Assembly (NCBI GenBank): GCA_018057705.1
Contig: JAGPDF010000013.1
Coordinates: forward strand, 1-64,000
Reading direction: 5' to 3'
Source: Thermoanaerobaculia bacterium
GTDB taxonomy: Bacteria > Acidobacteriota > Thermoanaerobaculia > Multivoradales > JAGPDF01
Length of the DNA stretch: 64,000 nt
The position numbers and the translations under genes were made by a program. Under the pieces are notes generated by a model. The model ran no database searches. It was not told where the DNA came from and worked only from the letters and a program-made list of their open reading frames with translations. Shown one piece after another: positions 15,146 to 23,623 of the stretch (the stretch's first letter is position 1; each line of letters starts with the position of its first letter).

Positions 15146-17640
15146 ACGGCTACGAGCACAAGCAGATCGAAGCGAAGTGGCAGGAGCGGTGGGAGCGGCA
15201 GCGCGCGTCGGAAGTCGATCTCAAGAACTCGCGCGAGAAGTACTACATGCTCATGATGTTCCCCTATCCGTCCGGAGACCGGCTGCACGTCGGTCACGGG
15301 CGCAACTACATTTTGGGCGACGCCCTCTACCGCTACCTGCGCATGCGCGGCCGGCGGGCGCTCAATCCGATGGGCTGGGACTCGTTCGGTCTTCCGGCGG
15401 AGAACGCGGCGATCCAGCGCGGCATCCATCCGCGCGACTGGACGCTCGACAACATCCGCGTCATGAAGAGCCAGTTCCGCAAGTGGGGGATCCTCTACGA
15501 CTGGTCGAAAGAGATCACCTCCTGCCTTCCGGACTACTACAAGTTCAACCAGTGGCTCTTCCTGCAGATGCTGGAGAAGGGGCTCGCCTACAAGCGCCGC
15601 GCACCGGTCAACTGGTGTCCGAGCTGTCGCACGGTGCTCGCCAACGAGCAGGTCGTCGAAGGCGCCTGCGAGCGCTGTGGCACGGCGGTCGAGCAGCGCG
15701 AGCTCGAGCAGTGGTTCTTCCGCATCACGCAATACGCCGATCGCCTGCTCGCCGGGCTGGACGGCCTCGGCGGCTGGCCGGACAAGGTGAAGGCGATGCA
15801 GCGCAACTGGATCGGGCGCTCCCAGGGCGGCGAGATCGACTTCGCGGTCGTGGGACGCGCCGAATCGATCACCGTCTTCACCACGCGGCCCGACACCATC
15901 CACGGAGCGACCTTCCTCGTGCTCGCGCCCGAGCATCCGCTGGCCGCGACGCTCATCGCCGGACATCCGGAGCGCGAAGCGCTCGCGGCATGGATCGAGA
16001 AGGTCCGCAAGACGCCGCGCATCGAGCGCGAGGGCGAGAGCTCTCCCAAGGAGGGGCGCTTCACTGGTGCGATGGCGACCAATCGCGCGACCGGCGAGGC
16101 GATTCCCATCTGGCTCGCCAACTACGTCCTGCCCGACTACGGCAGCGGTGCGATCATGGCCGTGCCCGCCCACGACGCCCGCGACCTCGCGTTCGCCCGC
16201 CAGGAGAAGCTCGCGGTGCGGCTGGTCTACCATCCCGACCGGCCGCCCGGGGGACCGGACGCAGCGCTGCTGGCGGAGGAGATGGCGGCGCCGATCCTGC
16301 ACGAAGGGCGCATCCGCGGCTGCGGGCAGTTCGACGGCCTCGCCGACGGCCCTGAGACCATCCAGCGCTTCATCGACTGGATGGAGAAGGAAGGCTGGGG
16401 GCGCGCCAAGGTGACCTACCGCCTGCGCGACTGGCTGATCTCGCGACAGCGCTATTGGGGGACGCCGATCCCGGTCGTCTATTGCGACGCCTGCGGCATC
16501 GTGCCCGTGCCCGAGAGCGAGCTGCCGATCGAGCTGCCCTACGACGTCGAGTTCACCGGCAAGGAGGGCAATCCGCTCTCGCGCTGCGAGTCGTTCGTGA
16601 ACACGACCTGTCCGCGGTGCAAGGCACCGGCCCGTCGCGAGACCGACACGATGGACACGTTCGTCGACAGCTCCTGGTACTACCTGCGCTACCTTTCGCC
16701 GCGCGATCCGCAGCGCATCTTCGATTCCGAGATCGCGGCGCGATGGGCGCCTGTCGACCAGTACATCGGCGGTATCGAGCACGCGATCCTGCACCTGCTC
16801 TATGCGCGATTCATCTGCCGGGTGGTTCACGACATGGGTCTGGTGCCGTTCGAGGAGCCGTTCACCAACCTCTTCAACCAGGGAATGATCACCCGCTACG
16901 CCGAGAAGACCGGGCGGGTGGAGAAGATGTCGAAGTCCAAGGGCAACGCGGTTTCGCCGGATCCGCTGATCGACGAGATGGGCGCGGACACGGAACGCGT
17001 CTACACTCTCTTCCTGGGCCCGCCGGAGGACGAAGTCGAGTGGAGCGACGAGGCGGTCTCCGGGGCCTACAGGTTCCTGAATCGCATCTGGCGGGTGGCC
17101 GAGCGGCTGCACGACTGCCCGCCGACCGCGCCCTCCGATGACGCCCTGGAGCGCCTGCGCCACGTCACCATCCAGCGCGTGACACGGGATCTCGATCGCT
17201 TCAAATTCAACACGGCGGTCGCCGCGCTGATGGAGTTCCTGAACGGTCTGACGCGCGCCGTGGAGGAGAAGACGGCGTCGAAGATCTGCTGCGAGGCGGC
17301 GATCGACACGCTGGTGCAACTGCTGCATCCGATGGCGCCGCACATCACGGAGGAGATCTGGGAGATGCGCGGCAACGGGCAGTCGCTGCTCGAAAGCGAT
17401 TGGCCGGTGCTCGACGAGGCGAAGCTCCAGCGGCAGCAGTTCCTGCTCGTCGTCCAGGTCGACGGGAAGCTCCGGGACCGCATCGAAGTGGAGAGCGCCT
17501 GGGGCGAGAAGGAGGTCCGGCGGGCGGTACTCCTTAGCCCGAAGGTGCGGGAGCACCTCGGAGGCAGGGAGATCGAGAAGTTCGTGTTCATTCCCGGACG
17601 GCTGGTGAACGTGGTGACTCGAAAGGACATGCCGGCATGA
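15142..17640 (+). CDS. leuS: Leucyl-tRNA synthetase
   Basis: 832 residues from ATG 15142, which overlaps the previous stop; the frame is open further upstream but this start matches the family. It is a class Ia synthetase: HVGH (HIGH motif) at 49-52 and KMSKS at 595-599. The CP1 editing domain has its threonine-rich TTRPDTIHG near 247-255. A zinc-ribbon-like CPSC...CERC pair lies near 158-180 and a second cysteine cluster is in the ZN-1-like region (CDACG, CPRC). The C-terminal anticodon-binding helices and a short tail are present. It ends with a four-base overlap with lptE, a common gene pair. Confidence 0.97.
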   Translation: MNGYEHKQIEAKWQERWERQRASEVDLKNSREKYYMLMMFPYPSGDRLHVGHGRNYILGDALYRYLRMRGRRALNPMGWDSFGLPAENAAIQRGIHPRDWTLDNIRVMKSQFRKWGILYDWSKEITSCLPDYYKFNQWLFLQMLEKGLAYKRRAPVNWCPSCRTVLANEQVVEGACERCGTAVEQRELEQWFFRITQYADRLLAGLDGLGGWPDKVKAMQRNWIGRSQGGEIDFAVVGRAESITVFTTRPDTIHGATFLVLAPEHPLAATLIAGHPEREALAAWIEKVRKTPRIEREGESSPKEGRFTGAMATNRATGEAIPIWLANYVLPDYGSGAIMAVPAHDARDLAFARQEKLAVRLVYHPDRPPGGPDAALLAEEMAAPILHEGRIRGCGQFDGLADGPETIQRFIDWMEKEGWGRAKVTYRLRDWLISRQRYWGTPIPVVYCDACGIVPVPESELPIELPYDVEFTGKEGNPLSRCESFVNTTCPRCKAPARRETDTMDTFVDSSWYYLRYLSPRDPQRIFDSEIAARWAPVDQYIGGIEHAILHLLYARFICRVVHDMGLVPFEEPFTNLFNQGMITRYAEKTGRVEKMSKSKGNAVSPDPLIDEMGADTERVYTLFLGPPEDEVEWSDEAVSGAYRFLNRIWRVAERLHDCPPTAPSDDALERLRHVTIQRVTRDLDRFKFNTAVAALMEFLNGLTRAVEEKTASKICCEAAIDTLVQLLHPMAPHITEEIWEMRGNGQSLLESDWPVLDEAKLQRQQFLLVVQVDGKLRDRIEVESAWGEKEVRRAVLLSPKVREHLGGREIEKFVFIPGRLVNVVTRKDMPA

Positions 17641-18155
17641 AGCGCTTTCCCCGTTCCGCCTTCTTTCTCCTCCTCGTCACCCTGGCCGGCTGCGGCTACT
17701 CGCTGGTCGGCAGGGGTTCGAACATTCCGGAAGAGGTCCGCCGTGTGCAGCTGGTGCCGCTCGAGAACGCCACGCCGCGCAGCCAGGTCGATCAGATCCT
17801 GACTCGCGCCCTGACGACCGAACTGGTCAATCGTCGCCGTTTCGAGGTGCTGAGCTCCGCGGAGGGTTCCGATGCCGTTCTCGCCGGCAAGGTGACCTCG
17901 TTCACCCTCAGTCCGGTGACCTTCGACAGCGAAGGACGAGCGACCGAGTACGAGATTGCCATCGTGGTGAGCGTGACGTTCAAGCAGGTGGGGACGGAGG
18001 TCCTGCTCTACGGCAACGACAACTACCTGTTCCGCAGCAGCTACGAGGTTCAGGCCTCGGAGCTCGGCTTCCAGGACCGCGAGACGCCGGCCATCGAGGC
18101 CACGGCGAAGGACTTCGCCGAGTCTCTCGTGACCGATCTGCTCGAAGGCTTCTGA
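17637..18155 (+). CDS. lptE: LPS assembly lipoprotein LptE
   Basis: 172 residues. A lipoprotein signal ends in the lipobox LAGC (FFLLLVTLAGCGYSL), and the family's GYSLVGRG follows the acylated Cys directly. The mature part has the LptE alternation of strands and helices (VQLVPLENATPRSQVDQILT, RFEVLSSAEGSDAVLAGKV). LptE plugs the LptD beta-barrel in the outer membrane and helps insert LPS. It is translationally coupled to leuS (ATGA overlap). The remaining Lpt genes in this window are at 29985 and 45655-48422; lptD is not in the window. Confidence 0.88.
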   Translation: MKRFPRSAFFLLLVTLAGCGYSLVGRGSNIPEEVRRVQLVPLENATPRSQVDQILTRALTTELVNRRRFEVLSSAEGSDAVLAGKVTSFTLSPVTFDSEGRATEYEIAIVVSVTFKQVGTEVLLYGNDNYLFRSSYEVQASELGFQDRETPAIEATAKDFAESLVTDLLEGF

Positions 18156-18174
18156 GGAGGGGTTGCGGCATGGA

Positions 18175-18198
18175 CCGGCGACCCGAGGGGGTCGCCGG
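18175..18198 (+). terminator. Strong hairpin after lptE
   Basis: A perfect 10-bp stem (CCGGCGACCC / GGGTCGCCGG) with a GAGG tetraloop lies 20 bases after the lptE stop. It is followed by a pyrimidine-rich tract (CTTCTTCTGCTTCTTCTTC) rather than a pure T-run. It separates the converging lptE and rpsT genes and may act in both directions. Confidence 0.6.
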
Positions 18199-18231
18199 GG
18201 TCCGGAGCATCTTCTTCTGCTTCTTCTTCTG

Positions 18232-18495
18232 TTACTGGGCCTTGCGCAGCGAAGCCACCAGGCGGGACTTGGTCCGCGCCGCAGTGTTGCGATGAATGAT
18301 GCCCTTCTGGGCCGTCGAGTCCACGACCTTGATGGTCAGCGGCAGGAGCTCTTGGGCCTTCTTCTCGTCGCCCGAAGCGACCGCTGCGCGCAGCTTCTTG
18401 ACGGCGGTCCGCATCCGCGAGCGCATCGTACGATTCTTGATCCGCTGAGCCTCAGACTTTTCGGCGCGCTTCTTGGCCGACTTGGTGTTCGCCAT
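18232..18495 (-). CDS. rpsT: 30S ribosomal protein S20
   Basis: 87 residues. It is typical S20: MANTKSAKKRAEKSEAQRIK at the start, RSRMRTAVKKLRAA in the middle and KGIIHRNTAARTKSRL near the end. S20 binds the 5' and 3' minor domains of 16S rRNA during early 30S assembly. AAAGGG lies at a good distance upstream of the ATG. It is a single gene converging with lptE and separated by 58 bases from the end of cpoB. Confidence 0.97.
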   Translation of the reverse strand: MANTKSAKKRAEKSEAQRIKNRTMRSRMRTAVKKLRAAVASGDEKKAQELLPLTIKVVDSTAQKGIIHRNTAARTKSRLVASLRKAQ

Positions 18496-18553
18496 GGTGA
18501 ACCCTTTCGCTTCGATCTAAGAGAATGCCCAGTCCGGGCAAAACGGGATTCTA

Positions 18554-19384
18554 CTACTTCCGGCCTCCGGGATCAACGCCAAGGCTCTGCAGTCGCTGTT
18601 TGGCCAGGTTGGCTTCGTCCGAGGACGGAAAGCTCTTGACCACGTTCTGCAGCTGCACGATACCGTCCTTCTTCTGTCCCTGCTCGAGGAGCGCGAAGCC
18701 CTTCTTGAGCAGCGCGCTCGCCGTCTTGTCGCTGCGCGGGAACTGCTTCAGCACCCGGTCGTACTCGGCGATCGCCTCGACGTACTTCTGCTGGCGGTAG
18801 AAACACTCGCCGATCCAGTAGATGGCATTGTCCGTCAGGTCGGTATCGGGAAATGCCTCCAGGTACTGCTTGAAGCCGAGCATCGCGAGGTCGTAGTTGC
18901 CGCGCAGATAATCGCTGTAGGAGGTCTGATAGAGAGTCTCCGGATCCGAGCTCACCGCGGCCGAAGGCTGCGATCCGTCCGCCGCCGCGCCCGGAATCAG
19001 GGGAGCTGTGCGCGAGGCTTTGAGGTCCTGGTTCGTGGCGGCGATCTGCTGTGAGACCTGCGCCAGACGGTAGTTGGTGTCCTCGAGCTTGTCCTGCAGC
19101 TGGGCGATCTGGGCCGAAAGGCTGTTGATGTCCAGCCGCATGTCGGCTTCGGCCTTGAGCAGCGCGTCGGTCTGGCGCTGGATCGTCGCCTCGAGCTGGG
19201 CCACTTCCTGTTTGCTCGAGCCTTGCTGCTGCAGCTGCGACGCCTGCTTCTGGACGTCGGCGATCTGGTCGCTCAGCGCGTCGATGTCGGTCGAGGAGAC
19301 GCAGCCACCGATCGCCACTCCGGCGGCGATCAGGGCTGCGAAGGCTGCGCGCTTTTGCAGAATCGTCCTGCCGGCCTGGTTCAT
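18554..19384 (-). CDS. cpoB: Cell division coordinator CpoB (YbgF), Tol-Pal associated
   Basis: About 276 residues from ATG 19384; GTG 19402 would add six. It has a lipoprotein-like signal (FAALIAAGVAIGGC), then a coiled coil (about 30-110, with repeated Gln/Leu heptads such as LSAQIAQLQDKLEDTNYRLA). A C-terminal TPR domain with three repeats follows (LYQTSYSDYLRGNYDLAMLG; AIYWIGECFYRQQKYVEAI; ALLKKGFALLEQGQKKDGI). CpoB links Tol-Pal function to peptidoglycan synthesis at the septum. It is the last gene of the tol operon. A Cys-anchored form differs from E. coli CpoB, which is a soluble periplasmic protein. Confidence 0.88.
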   Translation of the reverse strand: MNQAGRTILQKRAAFAALIAAGVAIGGCVSSTDIDALSDQIADVQKQASQLQQQGSSKQEVAQLEATIQRQTDALLKAEADMRLDINSLSAQIAQLQDKLEDTNYRLAQVSQQIAATNQDLKASRTAPLIPGAAADGSQPSAAVSSDPETLYQTSYSDYLRGNYDLAMLGFKQYLEAFPDTDLTDNAIYWIGECFYRQQKYVEAIAEYDRVLKQFPRSDKTASALLKKGFALLEQGQKKDGIVQLQNVVKSFPSSDEANLAKQRLQSLGVDPGGRK

Positions 19385-19403
19385 TCCGGGCAACGATCGC
19401 ACC

Positions 19404-19982
19404 TCAACCGACGTTCGTGCGTCCGGTGACGACGAAGTGGGCCCTGCGGTTCATGGCCCAGCAACTCTCGCTGCTCGCGGTGCACTGCGGACGCTCCTCG
19501 CCATAGCTGATCGAACGCATCCTGGACGCGGCGACGCCGAGGGAAGTGATGTAGTCGCGGGCCGATCCGGAGCGCCGGGCGCCGAGCGCGAGGTTGTATT
19601 CGTTGGTGCCGCGCTCGTCGCAGTGGCCCTCGATCGTCACTTCGAACTCGGGGTGGGCACGCAGCCAGTCGGCGTTCGCCGCCAGGCGGGCGCGGGCGTC
19701 GTCGCGCAGGTCGGCCTTGTCGTATTCGAAGAAGACGTCGCCCAGGAGGCCCTGCTTGACCAGGTAGTCGTTGATCTTCGCGAGATCGGGGTCCTTCAGC
19801 GGGTCGTTCTCGGTCGGGTCCACGACCGCCGGGCGCGCCTGCGGATTGACGTCGGTGGCGGGCGGCGGCGTGGCCACAGTGTTCGCATCGACGTCGCTGG
19901 TTTTCGGAGCCTTCTTGGCGCAAGCCGTCACGACCATGGAGAGTGCCAGCAGGGCTGTCCAGAGGATTCGACGCGTGTTCAT
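19404..19982 (-). CDS. pal: Peptidoglycan-associated lipoprotein Pal
   Basis: 192 residues. AAGGAG lies next to ATG 19988 and seven bases from ATG 19982, so the latter is chosen. A lipoprotein signal (LWTALLALSMVVTAC) precedes a 60-residue Pro/Asp-rich linker and an OmpA-like peptidoglycan-binding domain. The domain is recognised by VFFEYDKADLRDDARARLAA, EVTIEGHCDERGTNEYNLAL and ARRSGSARDYITSLGV; the Asp and Arg of these motifs contact diaminopimelate. Pal anchors the outer membrane to the wall and is pulled by TolB/TolA during division. It follows tolB by 100 bases. Confidence 0.95.
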   Translation of the reverse strand: MNTRRILWTALLALSMVVTACAKKAPKTSDVDANTVATPPPATDVNPQARPAVVDPTENDPLKDPDLAKINDYLVKQGLLGDVFFEYDKADLRDDARARLAANADWLRAHPEFEVTIEGHCDERGTNEYNLALGARRSGSARDYITSLGVAASRMRSISYGEERPQCTASSESCWAMNRRAHFVVTGRTNVG

Positions 19983-20082
19983 TTTCATCTCCTTGGTGTT
20001 GGACCGGAACGGGGACTCCTGTGGAGTCCGAAGCCGCTTGAAATCTAGCACATGCAAGTTGGAATCCAGCCCTGGATCGCGC

Positions 20083-21522
20083 TCAGGGAAGATATCCGGA
20101 CCAGTCGGGCGCGCGATTCGCGCCTTCGAATGTGAGCTGCTCCGCAGGCGCCCCGTAGCGCGCCTCCATGACGAAGATCTGGACGCCGCCGGCCCGGGTC
20201 GAGCTGAAGGCGAGCCGCCGCCCATCCGGTGAGAAGACGGGCGTTTCGTTGCTGCCGCTGCCGTCGGTCAGGCGCTGGGTGGCGAGCGTCACCAGATCCA
20301 CCAGGGCGAGATCGAAGCGGTTCTGCTGGGCGCGGGTGGCGTAGGCGATGCGCGTGCCGTCCGGGCTCCACGAGGCGCCGTCGTTGTAGTCGCCTTCGAA
20401 GGTGACCCGCCGGAGATTCGTGCCTTCGGCATCGACGACGTAGATCTGCGGCGAGCCGGAGCGGCTGGACGTGAAGGCGATCTCGTTGCCGTTCGGGCTC
20501 CATGCCGGGTTGGTGTCGATGCCGGGCGAGCTGGTCAACTGCCGGAGGTCGCTGCCGTCACGCCGGCAGGTGAAGATCTCGATGTTGGCGCCCAGACCGC
20601 GCGCGAACGCGAGACGGCGACCGTCCGGCGAGAAGGTCGGCGAGGTGTTGAGCGAGCCGCTGGTGACGACCGGCGACTTGCGGCCGCTCAGGATATCGGC
20701 GAGGTAGATCGCCGGGCCTTCGCCGCCGAAGAAGGAGACGTAGGAGAGCACGTCGCCCGTAGGGCTCCAGGCGGGCGAGAGGGAGATCGAACGGTGGCCG
20801 GTGATCCGCCGCTGGTCGAAACCGTCGTAGTCCATCAGATAGATCTCCTTCTCACCGTCGCGATCGGAGGAGAAAGCGATCGAAGTCAGGGCGATTCCGC
20901 GCTTGCCGGTGAGGTAGAGGATGATCTCGTCGGCGAAGGTGTGCGCGATGCGGCGCGCCAGGTCGAAGGTGCCCCGATAGCGCTTGCCGACGATCGGCTG
21001 GCGACTTGCGAGGTCGATGAGGCGGCCTTCGATGACCAGCCGGTCACCGTCCAGTTTGATCTCGTTCTGGAGCAGCATCTCGGCGCCCAGGGAGCGGTAC
21101 TGGTCGGCATCGTGCGCGAGGTCGCCCGTGAGTGTGAGCACCGCGAGCTCGTCGGCTTCCTGCAGACGGAAGATGCCGCTCTTCTCGAGATCGTTCCGCA
21201 GTGTCTGGTCCACGGTGCGCGCGGCGTTCCCGGCGGTGCCCTGGAGCGCAGCCAGGTTGCCGAGCGCGGGCACGGCGAGGACGATCTGGGCGCGGGTCGA
21301 GCCGTCCGGCATGACGATGGTGATCGTCGTCCCGCTCGCTCCGGGGCCGGCGGGCGCCGTTCCGGTTGCCGGCGTTCCCGGAGCTCCAGCAGAAGGGGGC
21401 GCCGGTTGGGGGGGGGCGGCGGGGGGAGCGGCCTCGACCGGCGGCTGCTGCGCCTGTGCTGCCCAGCAGGCCGCGGAGATCAGCACGACTCCGGCGGCTC
21501 GGTTCCATCGCGAGTGGATCAT
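20083..21522 (-). CDS. tolB: Tol-Pal system protein TolB
   Basis: 479 residues. A signal peptide (GVVLISAACWAAQA) is followed by a Pro/Ala-rich stretch (about 27-65) that is longer than usual. Next comes the TolB N-terminal domain (VDQTLRNDLEKSGIFRLQEA, YRGTFDLARRIAHTFADEI). A six-bladed beta-propeller of PD40-type repeats ends the protein (LSPAWSPTGDVLSYVSF, TSPTFSPDGRRLAFARGL, NPAWSPNGNEIAFTSSR, ASWSPDGTRIAYATR, TPVFSPDGRRLAFSSTR). TolB is periplasmic and shuttles between TolA and Pal. It lies 14 bases downstream of tolA. Confidence 0.95.
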   Translation of the reverse strand: MIHSRWNRAAGVVLISAACWAAQAQQPPVEAAPPAAPPQPAPPSAGAPGTPATGTAPAGPGASGTTITIVMPDGSTRAQIVLAVPALGNLAALQGTAGNAARTVDQTLRNDLEKSGIFRLQEADELAVLTLTGDLAHDADQYRSLGAEMLLQNEIKLDGDRLVIEGRLIDLASRQPIVGKRYRGTFDLARRIAHTFADEIILYLTGKRGIALTSIAFSSDRDGEKEIYLMDYDGFDQRRITGHRSISLSPAWSPTGDVLSYVSFFGGEGPAIYLADILSGRKSPVVTSGSLNTSPTFSPDGRRLAFARGLGANIEIFTCRRDGSDLRQLTSSPGIDTNPAWSPNGNEIAFTSSRSGSPQIYVVDAEGTNLRRVTFEGDYNDGASWSPDGTRIAYATRAQQNRFDLALVDLVTLATQRLTDGSGSNETPVFSPDGRRLAFSSTRAGGVQIFVMEARYGAPAEQLTFEGANRAPDWSGYLP

Positions 21523-21535
21523 GGTCGAAGGGTCC

Positions 21536-22294
21536 TCATCGGAAGATCAGGTTGACGCCGAGCGAACCCTCGCGGAAGGCGCGCGGGAGCGGCGGCAGGG
21601 GAGTCGAGGATTGCACGGCGCGCAGCGCCGCGAGATCGAAGGAGTTGATGCCGGAGGAGGTCGCGATGCGCACTTCCACGATCCTGCCGTCGCGCTGGAT
21701 TCGATAGTGCACCGTCGCCTCGACGCCCGAGCCAACCATCGGCCTCACCCAGTTGCGCTGGATCATCGAGAGCATCTGGTCGACATAGTAACCGTAGACG
21801 AAATCGGGGTTGTCGAGGCCGGCGACCGCGGCGCCGAGCGCGAGCGCGTTCGTGCTGCCGCGCTCGCTGCCCTGGACTTCAGGCTCGGCGGCCGGCGCCG
21901 CGGGCTGCGGGGCGGGTTTCGTCGCGGCAGGGGCCGGACCCGGTTTGGGCGCGGGCTTCGCTGCCGCGGGCTCGCGCAGGGTGGGCGTGTCGGGCGGCGG
22001 GGCGATCTCGGGCGGCGCCGGCTTGGGCTCCGCCTTTGGCGGCTCCGGCGCCGGGGGTGGGGGTGTCGACGGCCGGGGCCGCTCGACGCCGAGCCGTGCG
22101 GCGGGGACGATCTGCACCGCGACGTACTCGATCGGGGGCTTGTGCTCGGGCTCGAGGCGGGGCAGCACCAGGGCCGCGATGGCCAGCAGCGCGTGCAAGC
22201 CGAAGGCCGCCAGGGCGCAGCGCGTCAGGAGGGCGCCTTCCCGGTCGGTCTGGCGGCGCTCGAGCACTCCGGTGACCGCGTACGTCGAGGTCAC
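21536..22294 (-). CDS. tolA: TolA/TonB-type energy transducer of the Tol operon
   Basis: 252 residues. A single N-terminal membrane helix (FGLHALLAIAALVLP, about 31-45) is followed by a long Pro/Ala/Lys/Glu-rich periplasmic span (about 70-140). A TonB_C-type C-terminal domain ends the protein (YYVDQMLSMIQRNWVRPMV, ATVHYRIQRDGRIVEVRI, FDLAALRAVQSSTPLPPLP). Position in the operon makes it TolA, although the C-domain looks as much like TonB as like enteric TolA. It would couple TolQR proton flow to TolB/Pal. It overlaps tolR by four bases. Confidence 0.85.
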   Translation of the reverse strand: MTSTYAVTGVLERRQTDREGALLTRCALAAFGLHALLAIAALVLPRLEPEHKPPIEYVAVQIVPAARLGVERPRPSTPPPPAPEPPKAEPKPAPPEIAPPPDTPTLREPAAAKPAPKPGPAPAATKPAPQPAAPAAEPEVQGSERGSTNALALGAAVAGLDNPDFVYGYYVDQMLSMIQRNWVRPMVGSGVEATVHYRIQRDGRIVEVRIATSSGINSFDLAALRAVQSSTPLPPLPRAFREGSLGVNLIFR

Positions 22295-22731
22295 TGCCGT
22301 TTGGGCTCCGGTTTCTCGGTGACCATGCCCACCTTGCCGATGCCGCCGCGATGCAACGTGTCGAGGACGTCGATGACCTTGCCGTAAGGGGTGTCGCGGT
22401 CGCCCTTGAGAAAGACGGTCTCGTTGGCGCGGCCGCGCAGCATCGGGGTCAGAACTTCGACCAGTTTGGTCGGGTGGATCGGGCGGTCCTTGAGGTAGAT
22501 GAGGCCTTCGCGGTTGATCGACAGCACCACCGGATCCTCGCCGCGGACCGGCAGCGGCGGCGCCTCCGCCTTCGGCAGCGCGACCTCGATCCCCTGGTGC
22601 AGCATGGGTGCGGTCACCATGAAGATGATCAGCAGAACCAGCATCACATCCACCAGGGGAGTGATGTTGATCTCCGAGAGGATCGAGTCGTCGTCCTGGG
22701 TGAACCCGCCGGTCGAGCCCAGGAAGGCCAT
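22291..22731 (-). CDS. tolR: TolR/ExbD biopolymer transport protein
   Basis: 146 residues from ATG 22731, overlapping the tolQ stop by one base. One membrane helix (about 25-43) carries the conserved proton-path Asp in INITPLVDVMLVLLIIFM. The periplasmic ExbD-like domain follows (HQGIEVALPKAEAPPLPV, VVLSINREGLIYLKDRPI, VFLKGDRDTPYGKVIDVL). Together with TolQ it forms the proton-driven motor that energises TolA. Confidence 0.95.
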   Translation of the reverse strand: MAFLGSTGGFTQDDDSILSEINITPLVDVMLVLLIIFMVTAPMLHQGIEVALPKAEAPPLPVRGEDPVVLSINREGLIYLKDRPIHPTKLVEVLTPMLRGRANETVFLKGDRDTPYGKVIDVLDTLHRGGIGKVGMVTEKPEPKRQ

Positions 22732-23459
22732 CAGGTGAAATTGCGCTCGGTCAGGTTCAGGAACTCGAGGGCGAAGTCCTCCATCTGGTGGCGCAGGCGC
22801 TTGAAGCGGCCGGCGAGGAAGTTGTAGCCCACCAGGGCAGGAATCGCCGCGCCGAGTCCGGTGGCGGTGTTGATCAGCGCCTCGGCGATGCCGGGGGCGA
22901 CCGCGACCAGGGAGGTGGATCCCGTACGTCCGATGTCCTCGAACGCCCCCATGATGCCCCACACCGTGCCGAACAGGCCGATGAACGGGGTCACCGCGGC
23001 CGTCGTCCCGAGGAAGGTGGCCGATTTCGTGAGGATCTCGAGCTCGCCGGTGAGAGCTCGCCGGAGCGTCCGCTCGACGCTGGTCAGGGAGCGGATCTGG
23101 TACTGCCCACGTGCCGTCGAATCCTCGGGCTGGGCGCGAATCTGGTGGTCGATCTCCGCGTAGCCGGCCTGAAAGATTCCGACCAGGGGCGAAGAGGCGA
23201 GCTTGGCGGTGGCGGCGCTGACCTCGCTGAAGCGTTTGCTGGCGCGGAAGATCTCGAGGAACTTGCGGCTCTGCCGGTCGGCGCGCCGCAGGTGGAGGAT
23301 CTTCCAGAGAAAGATCGCCCAGGAGCCGATCGAGAAGCACAGCAGCAGCCCGAGCACCACCTGGGCCATCGGCCCCGACTGGCCGAAAGCCTCGGCGAGC
23401 CCTGTCGTCGCGGGTGTGGGGGTCTGGGCGAGCAGGGTCAGAGAGAGGATTTCAGCCAT
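22731..23459 (-). CDS. tolQ: TolQ/ExbB proton channel protein
   Basis: 242 residues from ATG 23459; the frame continues to 23516, but MAEILSLTLLAQ is the family-like start. Three membrane helices: about 32-52 (AQVVLGLLLCFSIGSWAIF), then the MotA/TolQ/ExbB core with ATFLGTTAAVTPFIGLFGTVWGIM and GIAEALINTATGLGAAIPALVGYN. The conserved Thr and Pro residues in these two helices line the proton path. It is the first gene of tolQRAB-pal-cpoB and divergent from etfB, so its promoter lies in 23460-23620. Confidence 0.95.
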   Translation of the reverse strand: MAEILSLTLLAQTPTPATTGLAEAFGQSGPMAQVVLGLLLCFSIGSWAIFLWKILHLRRADRQSRKFLEIFRASKRFSEVSAATAKLASSPLVGIFQAGYAEIDHQIRAQPEDSTARGQYQIRSLTSVERTLRRALTGELEILTKSATFLGTTAAVTPFIGLFGTVWGIMGAFEDIGRTGSTSLVAVAPGIAEALINTATGLGAAIPALVGYNFLAGRFKRLRHQMEDFALEFLNLTERNFT

Positions 23460-23565
23460 GAAGGATCGGATCTCCAGAGCCCGGAAAAGTAGCATGCCGC
23501 CGAAGAGACTGTCCACGCGCCCGACCCCGGTTTTACGAGCGCGGGGTCCGGAACGTTGACGGGAC

Positions 23566-23595
23566 CGTCGGGTCGAGCATACCTTTGACCCGACG
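23566..23595. promoter_or_regulatory. Inverted repeat in the tolQ-etfB divergent region
   Basis: CGTCGGGTC (23566-23574) and GACCCGACG (23587-23595) are perfect inverted repeats with a 12-base centre, 29 bases before the etfB ATG. A TTGACG at 23556-23561 lies at a plausible -35 place. The repeat could be an operator or a 5' UTR hairpin. Confidence 0.4.
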
Positions 23596-23623
23596 AGACG
23601 TACTTTCGAGAGAGGGCTCCCAG

